DNA of 48,069 nucleotides from Fidelibacterota bacterium (GCA_013202495.1 JABMQQ010000195.1:1-48069); one strand, 5' to 3'. Positions 27,292 to 37,067 are shown, counted from the stretch's first letter. Made by a program: numbers and translations. The notes: generated by a model not told the origin, from the sequence alone.

Positions 27292-29965
27292 ATCTCAATA
27301 ATACCATTTTAATGGTCTGGGTATGATCCCCGGCCCTGCCTGTGGCGGGATCTACGACCTGCAGTCGACAGAAATACACACCTGTACTGACTTGATTACC
27401 TGAATGATCTAAGCCATTCCATTGAACCTCATAATTGCCTGGTGGCTTGTCTGATTCACTGAGAATGGTGACTTCCTGACCCCGAATATCGAAGACTGTC
27501 AGTTTGATTGAGGATGGTTCAGGAATAGCATAGCTGATGGCTGTGGTGGGGTTGAAGGGGTTGGGGTAGTTGGGTTCAAGCAAGAATGCAGTAGGCAACA
27601 CCTGATGCTTGTCCACATCAACTGGCAACCAGCTATGCAGCAGAACGTCATCAATATACCAGTTGATTGGTCCACCTGCCCGGTGAACCAGGAAGCGCAG
27701 GGAAAAGTCATCTTGACCTGAAAAACCACCAATATTAAATCGTTGCGTGTCAGGCATGACCACACCCGTAAGCTGCACCAGAGACTGCCACTCGCTATCC
27801 ATGAAGACTTCCACGCTGACATAACTTGAGGTGTCAGGTATCTGAGTGGCCATGGGAATACTCAGCCAGGCATGCTCAAATGCAGAAAGATCCAAACTAC
27901 GAGTGTATCTCATTGTATCTGTCTCGGCACCGCTGCTGGTAATTGTTTCTTGAATGACTCGCCCCCAGGGTGCACCTGGCGCATTGAAAGGGAGCAGCGC
28001 TCCGTTATCAAAACCCTCCCAATCCATTATACTTGAATAGGAACTGGAATGCTCCCAATCACCAATATATTCCTGGTCACCAGCCATAAACCAGTTCACA
28101 GGAGTCGTCGCGAGGCTGCCATTAAGACTAGCATCTGTGGCAGAAATCCAGAAATAAATCGAGTCAGCTCCTGCCAGAGGTTCAATATCCATCAAGGCAT
28201 GGTAACTATAATGCCAATCCATGTATAACTGGACTGAATCCACTAAATCCATGACTGTGGACTGAATCGCACCATCCCCCACCTGCCAATTCAAAGCAAC
28301 CTCAGCGATGTCTGTTCGTTGATCAAAGGTGTCATCAATATATATTTGTTTCTCGATGCCCAGTTTATGATGTATATCCTGGAGCTGAATTAATTCTCCG
28401 ATGTGAGGACCAGTTAAGTCAGGACCGAAAATAAATTGTCTGCCATTTTGATCCCCGGGATAGTAGAACTCGCTTCCATCTGCTGACCTAATTCCAAGGT
28501 TATAGTTAAGTATAGCGGTTTCGGAGACATCAAAGGCGGGCAGGGTCACCTCCCATAAATTGCCACTAGTATTGATAAATTCAATAAACTGACCACCCGA
28601 TCCACCTTCAAGCTCATAGTTGAATATTCGGTAATCAGACCAGTCTCCCCAGACATCTACCATCTCATATTGTATAGTAAATGGGCCTACTGATTCAGTG
28701 TTATGAGGAAAATCGATCTCGTTAACGATAATAGGGGGAGTTAAAATATCGAAATCCGACTCCCAAATTTCCTTGATAATCGCCGCTTCGTCCTTTAGTC
28801 GAGAGACGCTGTTGAGATAATTCCCACCATCACTGATTAAGATTGCGCCCATAAGTACCTGGCTCTCACCCGGTGCCAGAGCAAAGGGACCCGAGTTAAC
28901 CAGCAGGCGGAGGTCGTCTGGGGTCTGATCGTCGCTCATATTCCATCCATCACCTGTCAATGGATCCCCTGGATACAAAAAAGAGGTGGGATTACCATTC
29001 GGGTCAAACCAGGGATCTCCTTGCATTGTCAAGCCAGACACATAGTTGTAGGCTTCTTCAGCGTTACCTGGATCACCAAAACTGGGACTACCGTTCGCCC
29101 CCATCACAAATGAAGACATGCCTGATGGTTCCTCACCTTCGAGTAATAGATAGCCAACAGCTGGAATTTGGGTGGCAAAGGAATTGTCAAATTCATTCCC
29201 ATTATAGCAATAGCCCATGCCCAGAATGGTATCGCAACCGACAAAATCATCCGTCGCATCTCCGAGATCTGGATCAGACCAGATTCCAATATAAACATCC
29301 TCGAGATCGTTCTCGCTCACATTGACAATGTCCCATTTAAAGAAAATTGTATTTCCCAGGGGTGCAATCGTGTCGAACCCAAAGAACGAGGAGCGAACCT
29401 CGACTCCTAGTGGTAGTGTGCTAAATTGGGTGGAGTGGGCATTCACATCGTGGTCACCCATAACATACCAATAAAAAAGATCCCCCCTCACATCAGGTTC
29501 ATCTATGGAGGGATCATATTCATTATTACCATCGTTATCGATCCAGGGAGCACCCTGATCTACTGGCCAGTTCTGCCAATCCTCACTGGAATTGTCGTCT
29601 TCTGCAGCAATGGAATAGAAACGATATTCTGGCTCGTTCGAATCCGAACCTATGGGACCAGGTACAAATTCGCTTCCATATTCAGCCACAGCTGACCGAA
29701 TCTCACCATTGACCCGTCCTATTATCCAGGGACCGGAAGCAAATATTACCGATTGATCCATCTCTCCAGGCCAGGTCATTCCTGATCGTCCTGTTTGGAT
29801 ATGGCTGACCAGACGGCCAGTGTTCATCATCCAGTTTTGAACCTGGTTTCGATCCCACAATGAATTTTCCAGTGAGCGCAGATTCGCTGCTTGTGAATCA
29901 TTGCCAGTAGCGGAAGCTGAGTAGCCCCCAACAGCTAATAGTAGAAAAATAATTAAACGTAACAT
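27290..29965 (-). CDS. Large secreted protein with type IX sorting tag, family not recognised
   Basis: 891 residues. A signal peptide (MLRLIIFLLLAVGGYSASA) is followed by a long body with repeated Asp/Asn-Gly loops (DNDGNNEYDPSIDEPDVRGDLFYWYVM; GYCYNGNEFDNSF) typical of Ca2+-binding surface proteins in this phylum. A jelly-roll-like segment (about 640-790; SIPMATQIPDTSSYVSVEVFMD, GQDDFSLRFLVHRAGGPINWYIDDV) precedes the sorting tag (NYPNPFNPTT, DIRGQEVTIL, STGVYFCRLQ). Function unknown; it may be an adhesin or hydrolase scaffold. It has the conserved promoter/leader module at 29966-30076, and two tandem repeats follow its stop. Confidence 0.85.
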   Translation of the reverse strand: MLRLIIFLLLAVGGYSASATGNDSQAANLRSLENSLWDRNQVQNWMMNTGRLVSHIQTGRSGMTWPGEMDQSVIFASGPWIIGRVNGEIRSAVAEYGSEFVPGPIGSDSNEPEYRFYSIAAEDDNSSEDWQNWPVDQGAPWIDNDGNNEYDPSIDEPDVRGDLFYWYVMGDHDVNAHSTQFSTLPLGVEVRSSFFGFDTIAPLGNTIFFKWDIVNVSENDLEDVYIGIWSDPDLGDATDDFVGCDTILGMGYCYNGNEFDNSFATQIPAVGYLLLEGEEPSGMSSFVMGANGSPSFGDPGNAEEAYNYVSGLTMQGDPWFDPNGNPTSFLYPGDPLTGDGWNMSDDQTPDDLRLLVNSGPFALAPGESQVLMGAILISDGGNYLNSVSRLKDEAAIIKEIWESDFDILTPPIIVNEIDFPHNTESVGPFTIQYEMVDVWGDWSDYRIFNYELEGGSGGQFIEFINTSGNLWEVTLPAFDVSETAILNYNLGIRSADGSEFYYPGDQNGRQFIFGPDLTGPHIGELIQLQDIHHKLGIEKQIYIDDTFDQRTDIAEVALNWQVGDGAIQSTVMDLVDSVQLYMDWHYSYHALMDIEPLAGADSIYFWISATDASLNGSLATTPVNWFMAGDQEYIGDWEHSSSYSSIMDWEGFDNGALLPFNAPGAPWGRVIQETITSSGAETDTMRYTRSLDLSAFEHAWLSIPMATQIPDTSSYVSVEVFMDSEWQSLVQLTGVVMPDTQRFNIGGFSGQDDFSLRFLVHRAGGPINWYIDDVLLHSWLPVDVDKHQVLPTAFLLEPNYPNPFNPTTAISYAIPEPSSIKLTVFDIRGQEVTILSESDKPPGNYEVQWNGLDHSGNQVSTGVYFCRLQVVDPATGRAGDHTQTIKMVLLR

Positions 29966-30076
29966 GAGATCCCCCTATATATGATTTAAATCAGGTTTGA
30001 GAAGTAGTAGGAGTAAATAGTGGTCGTGGTTCAATTTTGAGAGGCCCAAGATAAGATAATTGTTGTCTGCTGGCAA
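29966..30076 (-). promoter_or_regulatory. Conserved promoter and 5' leader (copy 1)
   Basis: Minus strand: -35 TTGCCA (30071-30076), 17-base spacer with AGACA, -10 TATCTT (30048-30053), then an ~80-base leader with TTTACTCC and CTGATTTAAATC before GGGGGATCTC and the ATG at 29965. The layout is shared with copies at 36.5, 39.0, 44.4 and 46.4 kb. Confidence 0.75.
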
Positions 30077-30205
30077 ATACTTCAATTAATCTGCAAGATA
30101 CATGGATATAGGTCGGAGCTGACTAACACACCCGGAAACAATCCTGTCATTTACCACAAGTACACCAGCAATCTGCACCCTAACAGAGAGACTGATTGAT
30201 AAATC

Positions 30206-31549
30206 TTATCTCAGGAAAACCATTTTAATAGTCTGGTTAAATGATCCAGTCTGTAATCGACAGAAATACACACCAGTACTCACTTGAATTCTGTTATGAT
30301 CCTTACCATTCCAATGGACCTCATATTTGCCTGGCGGCTTGTCTGATTCACTAAGAATGATGACTTCCTGACCCCGAATATCGAAAACTGTGAGTTTGAT
30401 TGAGGCAAGTTCAGGTAGTGTGTAGCTAAAGGCCGTGGTAGGGTTGAATGGGTTGGGGTAATTCTGATTTAGGGCATATTTATCTGGCAATACATCAAGA
30501 TCATTTACTGCACCAACCGTATATGGTGATTCATAGGCACCCATATCCGGGGCATTTCCATTGTATAAAGAATCTGGGATATTAACCATTGTATCGCCTT
30601 CCCAAATAAAAAGTGAAGCTGCCGCATCGATTCCGGGTGATCCCTGCTGAAGACAATAATCACCGTTATCTGGATCTACAAAAAGTGGGTCATCACTAAT
30701 ATTTCCCGAGCCATCCATTCCGTGATGAAAGTTAGTATATGACATTGAAATAATACTGCTATCGAGACTAACAATATCCTGTAATGAATCACTCCCCCAA
30801 ATAATTGAATTGATTACAGTCAGTACAGAGTTATTAAGCTGAATCCCATTCCCAACTTCGGAATTTATTTTACTCGCATCATTATCGATGGTTGTACAGT
30901 TAAGCATAATGATAGTTGACGAGTTTGACATCAAACCACCACCAGTTCCAGAATGATTATCAGCGATTAATACTGTGCTAAATGTAGGACTTGAATTTGA
31001 GCAATATATACCACCACCACTCCCATTGTGACCCCAACCCCCTGAAGTTAGGTTTGAAGAGATAATAGAGTCGTATACATAGGCATCAGAATTAATTAGG
31101 GCTATTCCCCCTCCGACACCAATTCCATCCCATGCTGCAGAATATCCAGAATGATTGTTAATGATCTTTAAATCTTTCAATACTGGTGATGAATTTTCGC
31201 ATAAAATACCACCGCCCATACTTTCAGCATTTCCACCACTTATCGTAAACCCCTTTAGTTCCGCAGTGTGGTTTTCACCATTCTCAAATATCACAACTGT
31301 ACCGTTCTCAAACACGCCTGCAGCGCTTTCAATTGTGCAACTGTCTGCACCATTTTCTGACATTACGATCACATTTTGGCCATTAAAATTAATGTTTTCA
31401 AAATACGTACCTGGTTGAACAAGTACAGTGTCCCCATCTATAGCACCGTTAATGCCACCCTGAATCGATGATGAATCGGTGGGCACATTAATTATTGTGG
31501 CAAAAAGTCCAGTGGTAATCCCAAGGATCAACAAGATTTTTCGTTTCAT
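30206..31549 (-). CDS. Right-handed parallel beta-helix (polymorphic-membrane-protein-like) secreted protein with sorting tag
   Basis: 447 residues. A signal peptide (MKRKILLILGITTGLFATI) is followed by a parallel beta-helix of pectate-lyase or Chlamydia Pmp type (VPTDSSSIQGGINGAIDGDTVLVQPGTYFENI; FTISGGNAESMGGGILCENSSPVLKDL; INNHSGYSAAW; GGIYCSNSSPTFS). It ends in the sorting tag (NYPNPFNPTTAF, GQEVIILSES, STGVYFCRLQ, TIKMVFLR). Proteins of this type in this phylum are often annotated as right-handed beta-helix proteins. Enzymatic activity is unproven. Its leader motif (31565-31602) matches the conserved leader, but the -35/-10 pair is not recognisable. Confidence 0.88.
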   Translation of the reverse strand: MKRKILLILGITTGLFATIINVPTDSSSIQGGINGAIDGDTVLVQPGTYFENINFNGQNVIVMSENGADSCTIESAAGVFENGTVVIFENGENHTAELKGFTISGGNAESMGGGILCENSSPVLKDLKIINNHSGYSAAWDGIGVGGGIALINSDAYVYDSIISSNLTSGGWGHNGSGGGIYCSNSSPTFSTVLIADNHSGTGGGLMSNSSTIIMLNCTTIDNDASKINSEVGNGIQLNNSVLTVINSIIWGSDSLQDIVSLDSSIISMSYTNFHHGMDGSGNISDDPLFVDPDNGDYCLQQGSPGIDAAASLFIWEGDTMVNIPDSLYNGNAPDMGAYESPYTVGAVNDLDVLPDKYALNQNYPNPFNPTTAFSYTLPELASIKLTVFDIRGQEVIILSESDKPPGKYEVHWNGKDHNRIQVSTGVYFCRLQTGSFNQTIKMVFLR

Positions 31550-31564
31550 GATACCCCCTTTTCT

Positions 31565-31602
31565 TTGATTTCAATCAGCCTCGATAATCAGGAGGAATAA
31601 TT
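31565..31602 (-). promoter_or_regulatory. Conserved leader motif without the matching promoter
   Basis: The minus strand reads AATTATTCC-TCCTGATTATCGAGG-CTGATTGAAATC, the core of the leader module, upstream of GGGGGTATC and the ATG at 31549. No TTGCYA/TAYMTT pair was found at the usual spacing, so transcription may start elsewhere. Confidence 0.55.
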
Positions 31603-31687
31603 GCTGGCTCAGTATGGGAAATAATATGAAGTGACTGGGTTCCCCATCTTGCGGGGGATCCAAAATTTTCAAAAGATTTGCATCAAA

Positions 31688-32290
31688 CTAAAAACGGTAA
31701 TCAAAAGAAAGGCTGGGTAAGATGAGGCTGTTCTTCCCTTCTTCATTTTCAAAAGTTCCAGCGATCAGTCCTGCTGATATGAACCCCTGACTAGCAATTC
31801 TCCACTGGTAGCTTAATGCGCTGCTTAGTGCTAAAGAGTTTCCTGTATACCCCAGGGTTCCGGACACATTCAACCCATTATTGTTATAATTGCTCTGCCT
31901 CGAATAACCCACGCCAATTAGATCCACACCCAGGCCGGCTGTGAGGAAAAATGACCCCTTCTCCCCCGTTCGGTAATCCTTTGTTATCCCGATGAGATTC
32001 AGGCTGCGCGGATTCCCCAGACCCAAATGAAGGGACCAAGTGTTATTAGATAAATCTGGGCGCTTCGCTACGAATTCCTCTGGCAAGGGCTCCTTTGTGA
32101 ATTTGTCAATCTCGTCTAATTGATAAACCAGAACATTTCGTCCTGATAGAATCTTGATATGCCTGTCAGGAGCATATTCTATTATCATTCCATGGATTAT
32201 CGAGCCATCCTTCAAATAAACCACATCCTCATATGTTTGTGAAAATACCAAGCCGCTTAAAAAAATAAATAGTATGATGACATGTTTCAT
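31688..32290 (-). CDS. Small outer-membrane-like protein, family not recognised
   Basis: About 200 residues from ATG at 32290 (MKHVIILFIFLSGLVFSQ, AAGGGAC upstream). A signal peptide is followed by TYEDVVYLKDGSIIHGMIIEY, a motif common at the N-terminus of FCB envelope proteins, then glycine-rich beta strands (LNLIGITKDYRTGEKGSFFLTAGLGVDLIGVGYSR) ending in FDYRF, as for a small barrel. The 267-residue protein at 22616-23419 starts in a comparable way. No promoter module seen. Confidence 0.7.
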   Translation of the reverse strand: MKHVIILFIFLSGLVFSQTYEDVVYLKDGSIIHGMIIEYAPDRHIKILSGRNVLVYQLDEIDKFTKEPLPEEFVAKRPDLSNNTWSLHLGLGNPRSLNLIGITKDYRTGEKGSFFLTAGLGVDLIGVGYSRQSNYNNNGLNVSGTLGYTGNSLALSSALSYQWRIASQGFISAGLIAGTFENEEGKNSLILPSLSFDYRF

Positions 32291-32486
32291 ATGAATAGTC
32301 CCTTGAATTAACTGAGACACAAGTTATCCCCACCCCCATCATCTGTCAAGATGAGACACCCCTCGCACTCATGCAGAAAGAGCGTTACGTAGTGAATTGA
32401 AGTGGAATCAAAGTTTTTGGTTTAAGATGATCTACCAGTTTGGGTAATATTGTTGTTGATACATTTACATTGTAATACATTGAAAT

Positions 32487-33455
32487 ATGAACAAATTTCT
32501 ACAAAAACATTATGGTTTCCAAGATATTGAGATAAAACAACTCGATGGCTATGATAATGCAAATTATCTAATCAAAACTGAATGTGGAAAATATATTTTT
32601 AAAACATACCCCAAAAGCACAGAATCTATTGCTCTGGTGAAGGCAGAGAACGAAACGCTTTTGTTTTTGCAGAGCAGAAGTAACAATCAGTTTCCCAAAC
32701 CGATTCCGTTTATAGATGGTTCGTTGATTAAAGTGCTCCAAATAGAGGGGCAAGAATCAACATGCCGAATGCTCTCTTTTCTTGAAGGGCAAAGTTTTGG
32801 AGATGTATTACACTCAAGAATCTTATTTCAATCTTTGGGGGTCTTTCTGGCCCAAATGAATTTGGAACTTCAGTCGTTTAGCAACTACACCATTGAGGCC
32901 AGACAATGGGAATGGGGCATTCAGTATTTAAATTTGAACAAAAAATATATAAAGGAAATTGATGATTCAAAAGACCGGAATATTATAATCTATTTCTTTC
33001 AGCAGTTTGAAGAAAATGTCTCCCCAGTACTTCACCAATTAAGAAAATCTATTATTCACAATGATGCCAACGAGTGGAATGTTTTGGTGAGCAATGGAGA
33101 AGTATCTGGGTTAATTGATTTCGGAGACCTCGCATACTCTCCGCTTATTACTGAATTGGCTGTAGCCATAGCCTATGCGTGCTTTGACAAGGAGAATCCT
33201 TTAGAATGGGCTTCTACTATTCTCAAATCATATCATCAGGTAATAGCAATTGAAGAAAATGAGATAACCGTTTTATACTATCTCATAGCAGCCAGGCTTT
33301 GCATAAGTGTATGTAATTCTGCTCATTCAAAAAAGAAAGATGCCGAAAATGTATATGCCTTTGGAAGCGAAAAACAAGCCTGGGGACTGCTCTATCGTTG
33401 GATAAGCATCAACCCGATAGAGGCTGAAACCTGTTTTCGCTCGGCAATCAGTTAA
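32487..33455 (+). CDS. APH-fold kinase, hydroxylysine-kinase/aminotransferase-linked type
   Basis: 322 residues of the aminoglycoside phosphotransferase fold: N-lobe DNANYLIKTECGKYIFK, catalytic HNDANEWN (H-x-D-x-x-x-x-N around residue 191) and metal-binding IDFGD. Overall layout, including the end (SINPIEAETCFRSAI), resembles the kinase part found fused to class III aminotransferases, and hydroxylysine kinases. Small amine or hydroxy-amino-acid phosphorylation is more likely than drug resistance. It is visibly more AT-rich than its neighbours and is the only plus-strand gene between tagged genes, suggesting transfer. No partner aminotransferase is adjacent. Confidence 0.82.
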   Translation: MNKFLQKHYGFQDIEIKQLDGYDNANYLIKTECGKYIFKTYPKSTESIALVKAENETLLFLQSRSNNQFPKPIPFIDGSLIKVLQIEGQESTCRMLSFLEGQSFGDVLHSRILFQSLGVFLAQMNLELQSFSNYTIEARQWEWGIQYLNLNKKYIKEIDDSKDRNIIIYFFQQFEENVSPVLHQLRKSIIHNDANEWNVLVSNGEVSGLIDFGDLAYSPLITELAVAIAYACFDKENPLEWASTILKSYHQVIAIEENEITVLYYLIAARLCISVCNSAHSKKKDAENVYAFGSEKQAWGLLYRWISINPIEAETCFRSAIS

Positions 33456-33582
33456 CCTGCTTTAAGTCGAGTAAGAATTGATATATAGTCAGTTGCGATA
33501 AGCACTCGGCCCCTTACCGTCATAGGTTCTAAGAGAAGGTCAATCAATCGGTATCCCGATTGAATCCCCGGTTTTGTATATC

Positions 33583-34242
33583 TTATCGCAAGTAAACCAT
33601 TTTAATAGTTTGTCTAAAATTCTGCGCCTTAATTCGGCAAAAATACACACCTGTACTCACAGGATTATCAGATTGATCCATACCGTTCCACTGAACTTCG
33701 TAGCTTCCGGGTGGTTTATCTGAATCACTTAGAATGGTGACTTCCTGACCCTTAATGTCTAGGACCGTCAGTTTTACAATAGATTGCTCTGGTAGCGTGT
33801 AGCTTATGATTGTGGTGGGGTTGAAGGGGTTGGGATAGTTTTGTTCTAAAGCATAGCTCATGATAGGTGAATTCTTGTCGAAGAGATTGACTGGTTCAGC
33901 CAAAATAGTAATAGGGCCGCTTACGCCAGCATAATTTGCACCAACGTTGTCCTGAATGATTTTTATGTAGGCCTCATCCGCCTCATCCTGGCTAACAACC
34001 CATAGATAGCTTTCCTGTGGGACGGGTATATCCTCGACGATAATGCTCCAGGTAGAACCACCATCGTCGGAATATTCAATATCCCAGTTATTGGGGTCAT
34101 GCTCTTGTCTGGGATGCCATTCAATGAGGACGGTATCGCCTATAAAGAATGTTTCACCACCAACAGGATAATCAAGATCTACATGAGCTATTGCCAGGCT
34201 TCCCATCAGGAAGGGCAGCAGAAAGGATATAGATTTAACCAT
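33583..34242 (-). CDS. Short secreted protein with sorting tag (Ser/Thr-protein-like N-terminal module)
   Basis: About 219 residues from ATG at 34242 (MVKSISFLLPFLMGSLAIA signal peptide). One beta-sandwich module (VDLDYPVGGETFFIGDTVLIEW; NWDIEYSDDGGSTWSIIVEDIP; YLWVVSQDEADEAYIKIIQDN) matches the short Ig-like domain repeated in many FCB surface proteins. It is followed at once by the sorting tag (NYPNPFNPTTII, GQEVTILSDS, STGVYFCRIK, TIKMVYLR). Minimal cargo: one domain plus tag. Confidence 0.85.
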   Translation of the reverse strand: MVKSISFLLPFLMGSLAIAHVDLDYPVGGETFFIGDTVLIEWHPRQEHDPNNWDIEYSDDGGSTWSIIVEDIPVPQESYLWVVSQDEADEAYIKIIQDNVGANYAGVSGPITILAEPVNLFDKNSPIMSYALEQNYPNPFNPTTIISYTLPEQSIVKLTVLDIKGQEVTILSDSDKPPGSYEVQWNGMDQSDNPVSTGVYFCRIKAQNFRQTIKMVYLR

Positions 34243-34443
34243 TATATTCTCCATTCTCCCCACAACGATTAACAGAATATATAGAAATATTGGTATTTTG
34301 ACATATTATAATTCAATTAATAATAAATAATTAGGCGGGTGATTGCCGGGATTGAGTCGGATCTTGTCCTCCTCTTACTCCATTTCGTTCAGTTTGGCGT
34401 TCGTTCCCTCCCTCTCACCTGCGAAAATGGAACCTGCCCAATC

Positions 34444-36444
34444 CTATTTCAAATAAACCATCTTAATCGTCTCGTTGTACTTCCCAGCCTGCAGCCGGGC
34501 AAAATACACTCCTGTACTCATTGGATTTCCTGACTGATCTAATCCGTTCAATTGCACTTCATATTTGCCTGGAGGTTTGTCGGATTGCTCAAGTGTTGTT
34601 ACCTCTTTACCACGAATATCGAAAACTGTCAGGTTAACTGTTGTTTGCTCTGGAAGATCATAGCTGATGGTTGTTATTGGGTTGAAAGGGTTAGGATAAT
34701 TCTGCTCTAAAGTAAGATCCCATGCTATATGAGCTTCAGTGCTAACGCCCACCAGCATCAGTGAGTAATACTCCTTCTCTCCGACGTAGGAAATATCAGC
34801 CAGACGATAGTCATAGACTTCACCGGGTTTGACAGCTCCATCTGTAAAGGAGTAGCTTGACTGACGGATGGTACTGCCTTGACCGGCAAGTTCCGGATGT
34901 GTAATGTAACTGGCGATCTCTACCCATGCTTCGTTCTGGGTGCAGCGCTCTAAAATGAATCCCAGGTTGTCGGTCTCACTTTCGGTGATCCATTGGAGAA
35001 GGATCTGGCTGTGATCAATACTGTAGCTGAAAGCAGCTAATTTTACCGGAAGGGAGAAGTCACTATCGTTGTTCTCATTCTGAACGATGATGGGTGTCGA
35101 TCGATTGGTGTTAGTATTATCCCCGAGATTGGCAGACGCGTTCGAGCCCCAGGCATAAAGTTTATTATCATTAGCTAAAGCGAGGCAGAAGTCGGCTCCC
35201 AGCGCAATAGCCTGGATCAGGTTTCCGGTATCATCACCAAGATAGGTAGTCCCATCGTAAGCACCTTTCAGTACGATAATAGGTGTCCAGCGATCTGTTG
35301 CAGTGGCATCACCAAGATTATAATAACCATTCTGACCCCAGGTGTAAACTTGTCCGTCTTCAGTAAGGCTCGCAGAAAAATATAATCCAAGTCGAATAGA
35401 GGTGATCTTATTGCTGGCACCATCCCCCAGGTAGGTGGTCCCAAAGTAGGCACCTTTAAGAACATGGACAGGAGTCGTACTTGTCGAAGTGGAGTTATTT
35501 CCAAGCTGACCGACGCTGTTCGCACCCCATGTATAAACAGTACCATCTGTCGCCAGGGCAGCCGAATGACCGGAACCAGCAGCCACCGCGATCATTTTAT
35601 TCCCTGAGTCATCCCCCAGATTTGATGTACCTGAATATTCACCATCCTGGACAAATACGGGTAAATAACTGTTGCTTGTATTGCCATCGCCAAGGGCACC
35701 TGATAAACCATAACCCCAAGCAAACACAGTACCATCAGCCGCCAGGGCGAGTGAATGCCCCTCTCCACAGGCAAGTCCAATGATCTTATTTCCACTGTTA
35801 TCACCCAGGTAGGTGGTCCCGCTGTAGGCACCCTTTACAACTTGTATGGGCGTATGTCGAGCAGTTGTGGTCCCATCACCCAAACGGCCATTGAGATTAC
35901 CACCCCAGGAATACACTCTCCCGTCTTCGGCGACGGCCATTGACATATATCTTCCGGCAGCAATTGCGATGATCTTGTTATTCGTATCATCGCCGAGATA
36001 GGTTGCCCCGGAATATGCACCTTTCAGCACTTTGACCGGTGTAGTCCTTTGGGTCGTTGTCCCGTCCCCCAACTTGCCGTCCACATTATGACCCCAGGCG
36101 AAGACTGTTCCATCCGCAGCCAGGGCAAGGGAGTGCCGTCGACCACCTGCTACGGCAATGATCTTATTATTCCCATTATCACCCAGGTAGGTTGTCCCCG
36201 AGTATTCACCCTTCAACACTTCGTTGGGCAAGGCAGGATTGGGCGGGTCTTCGTCACCGAGCTGCCCGTTGCTGTTACTCCCCCAAGTCCATACAATCCC
36301 ATCAGCATGCAGGACGATGGAATGATAAGCGGTAGTCATGGCACCGAGTTCCTGCGCGGTCACAGTTTGTTGTGGGAAACAAAAGAATATGATCGCGAAT
36401 CCTGAAAACAATAGGTCCCAAAGTTGAAACCCGCTCTGTTTCAT
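34444..36444 (-). CDS. RCC1-type seven-bladed propeller protein with sorting tag
   Basis: 666 residues. A signal peptide (FAIIFFCFPQQTVTAQ) is followed by seven RCC1-like repeats (about 40-460; VYSWGGNLNGRLGDGTTTARHTP pattern, with an insertion KGAYSGTTYLGD-NNKII after each blade). A FnIII-like carrier (about 462-570; LLQWITESETDNLGFILER, YDYRLADISY) precedes the sorting tag (NYPNPFNPITTI, GKEVTTLEQS, STGVYFARLQ, TIKMVYLK). Seven repeats close a propeller. Ligand unknown. The carrier and tag match those of the gene at 37068-38930. A conserved promoter and leader lie at 36445-36558. Confidence 0.92.
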   Translation of the reverse strand: MKQSGFQLWDLLFSGFAIIFFCFPQQTVTAQELGAMTTAYHSIVLHADGIVWTWGSNSNGQLGDEDPPNPALPNEVLKGEYSGTTYLGDNGNNKIIAVAGGRRHSLALAADGTVFAWGHNVDGKLGDGTTTQRTTPVKVLKGAYSGATYLGDDTNNKIIAIAAGRYMSMAVAEDGRVYSWGGNLNGRLGDGTTTARHTPIQVVKGAYSGTTYLGDNSGNKIIGLACGEGHSLALAADGTVFAWGYGLSGALGDGNTSNSYLPVFVQDGEYSGTSNLGDDSGNKMIAVAAGSGHSAALATDGTVYTWGANSVGQLGNNSTSTSTTPVHVLKGAYFGTTYLGDGASNKITSIRLGLYFSASLTEDGQVYTWGQNGYYNLGDATATDRWTPIIVLKGAYDGTTYLGDDTGNLIQAIALGADFCLALANDNKLYAWGSNASANLGDNTNTNRSTPIIVQNENNDSDFSLPVKLAAFSYSIDHSQILLQWITESETDNLGFILERCTQNEAWVEIASYITHPELAGQGSTIRQSSYSFTDGAVKPGEVYDYRLADISYVGEKEYYSLMLVGVSTEAHIAWDLTLEQNYPNPFNPITTISYDLPEQTTVNLTVFDIRGKEVTTLEQSDKPPGKYEVQLNGLDQSGNPMSTGVYFARLQAGKYNETIKMVYLK

Positions 36445-36558
36445 GATACCTCCTAACAGAAAAGATTTTGTTCAAATCTCAGATTCAGAAGGAATAAATG
36501 CGACCTGTGGATCAATGTAGTGTGCCTTAAATGTAATGCACTATTTGTCTTTTGGCAA
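36445..36558 (-). promoter_or_regulatory. Conserved promoter and 5' leader (copy 2)
   Basis: -35 TTGCCA (36553-36558), 17-base spacer with AGACA, -10 TACATT (36530-36535). The leader has ATTTATTCC-TTCTGAATCTGAG, then GGAGGTATC before the ATG at 36444. Confidence 0.75.
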
Positions 36559-36711
36559 ATGATCATGGATTTGATACGGCGAGGGGCAAGAGCAACTGAT
36601 ATTGAATCAATTGACGGATTAGCTCAAACAGTTATCTCTTAGCATTTACAGGGTAGTGAAGAAATAGGTATCCCGCCGGCATCCCCGATTGTGTATCCAA
36701 TCCTACAAAGA
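36559..36711. other. Intergenic, one copy of a short CCCGCCGGTATC-type repeat
   Basis: No gene. GTATCCCGCCGGCATCCCCGATTG (around 36668-36692) recurs in diverged form near 37017-37045, after the GYD gene start, and near 33551-33575, after the kinase gene. It is a small intergenic repeat at gene ends. Confidence 0.45.
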
Positions 36712-36990
36712 TTATGAGAACAAAATGTCAAAATCCCCTACAGAAACAGCCTGAGATGTAATAAACCCTATCCCGGTTTCCTTGCTCAATTTGATAGATG
36801 TTTTCATGGCTGCCTCGGGAGATGGCATATCCATAATGATCATTAAATCTGGCTCTCCCAGTAGTGCATACATTGCTATAACCTTGCCGCCAAGCTCTTC
36901 GATAATCTCAACAGCCTTTTCGGTACGGGTTGAGCTGATATCGTCCATTGCCTCTGCTGAATAGGTTCCAAACATGATGAAAGTTGACAT
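36712..36990 (-). CDS. GYD-domain protein
   Basis: 92 residues matching the whole GYD family (FIMFGTYSAEAMDDISSTRTEKAVEIIEELGGKVIAMYALLGEPDLMIIMDMPSPEAA). Typically small ferredoxin-like cytoplasmic proteins of unknown role, sometimes ligand-binding. It sits between two secreted propeller genes, with no obvious operon partner. Confidence 0.88.
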   Translation of the reverse strand: MSTFIMFGTYSAEAMDDISSTRTEKAVEIIEELGGKVIAMYALLGEPDLMIIMDMPSPEAAMKTSIKLSKETGIGFITSQAVSVGDFDILFS

Positions 36991-37067
36991 TGTATATCTC
37001 CTTTAGTTATGGGTTTATCCCGCCGGTATCTCCGATTTTGTAGAACTAACCTACCGGAAGACCTTCC

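Noticed and set aside
27053-27301. Plus-strand ORF over two similar ~24-residue units
   Set aside because: It follows the tandem 71-base DNA repeat and stops at its end; the real gene there is on the minus strand.
32487-33455. Aminoglycoside-resistance gene
   Set aside because: Fold alone is not evidence; the C-terminal pattern matches amino-acid/amine kinases linked to aminotransferases.
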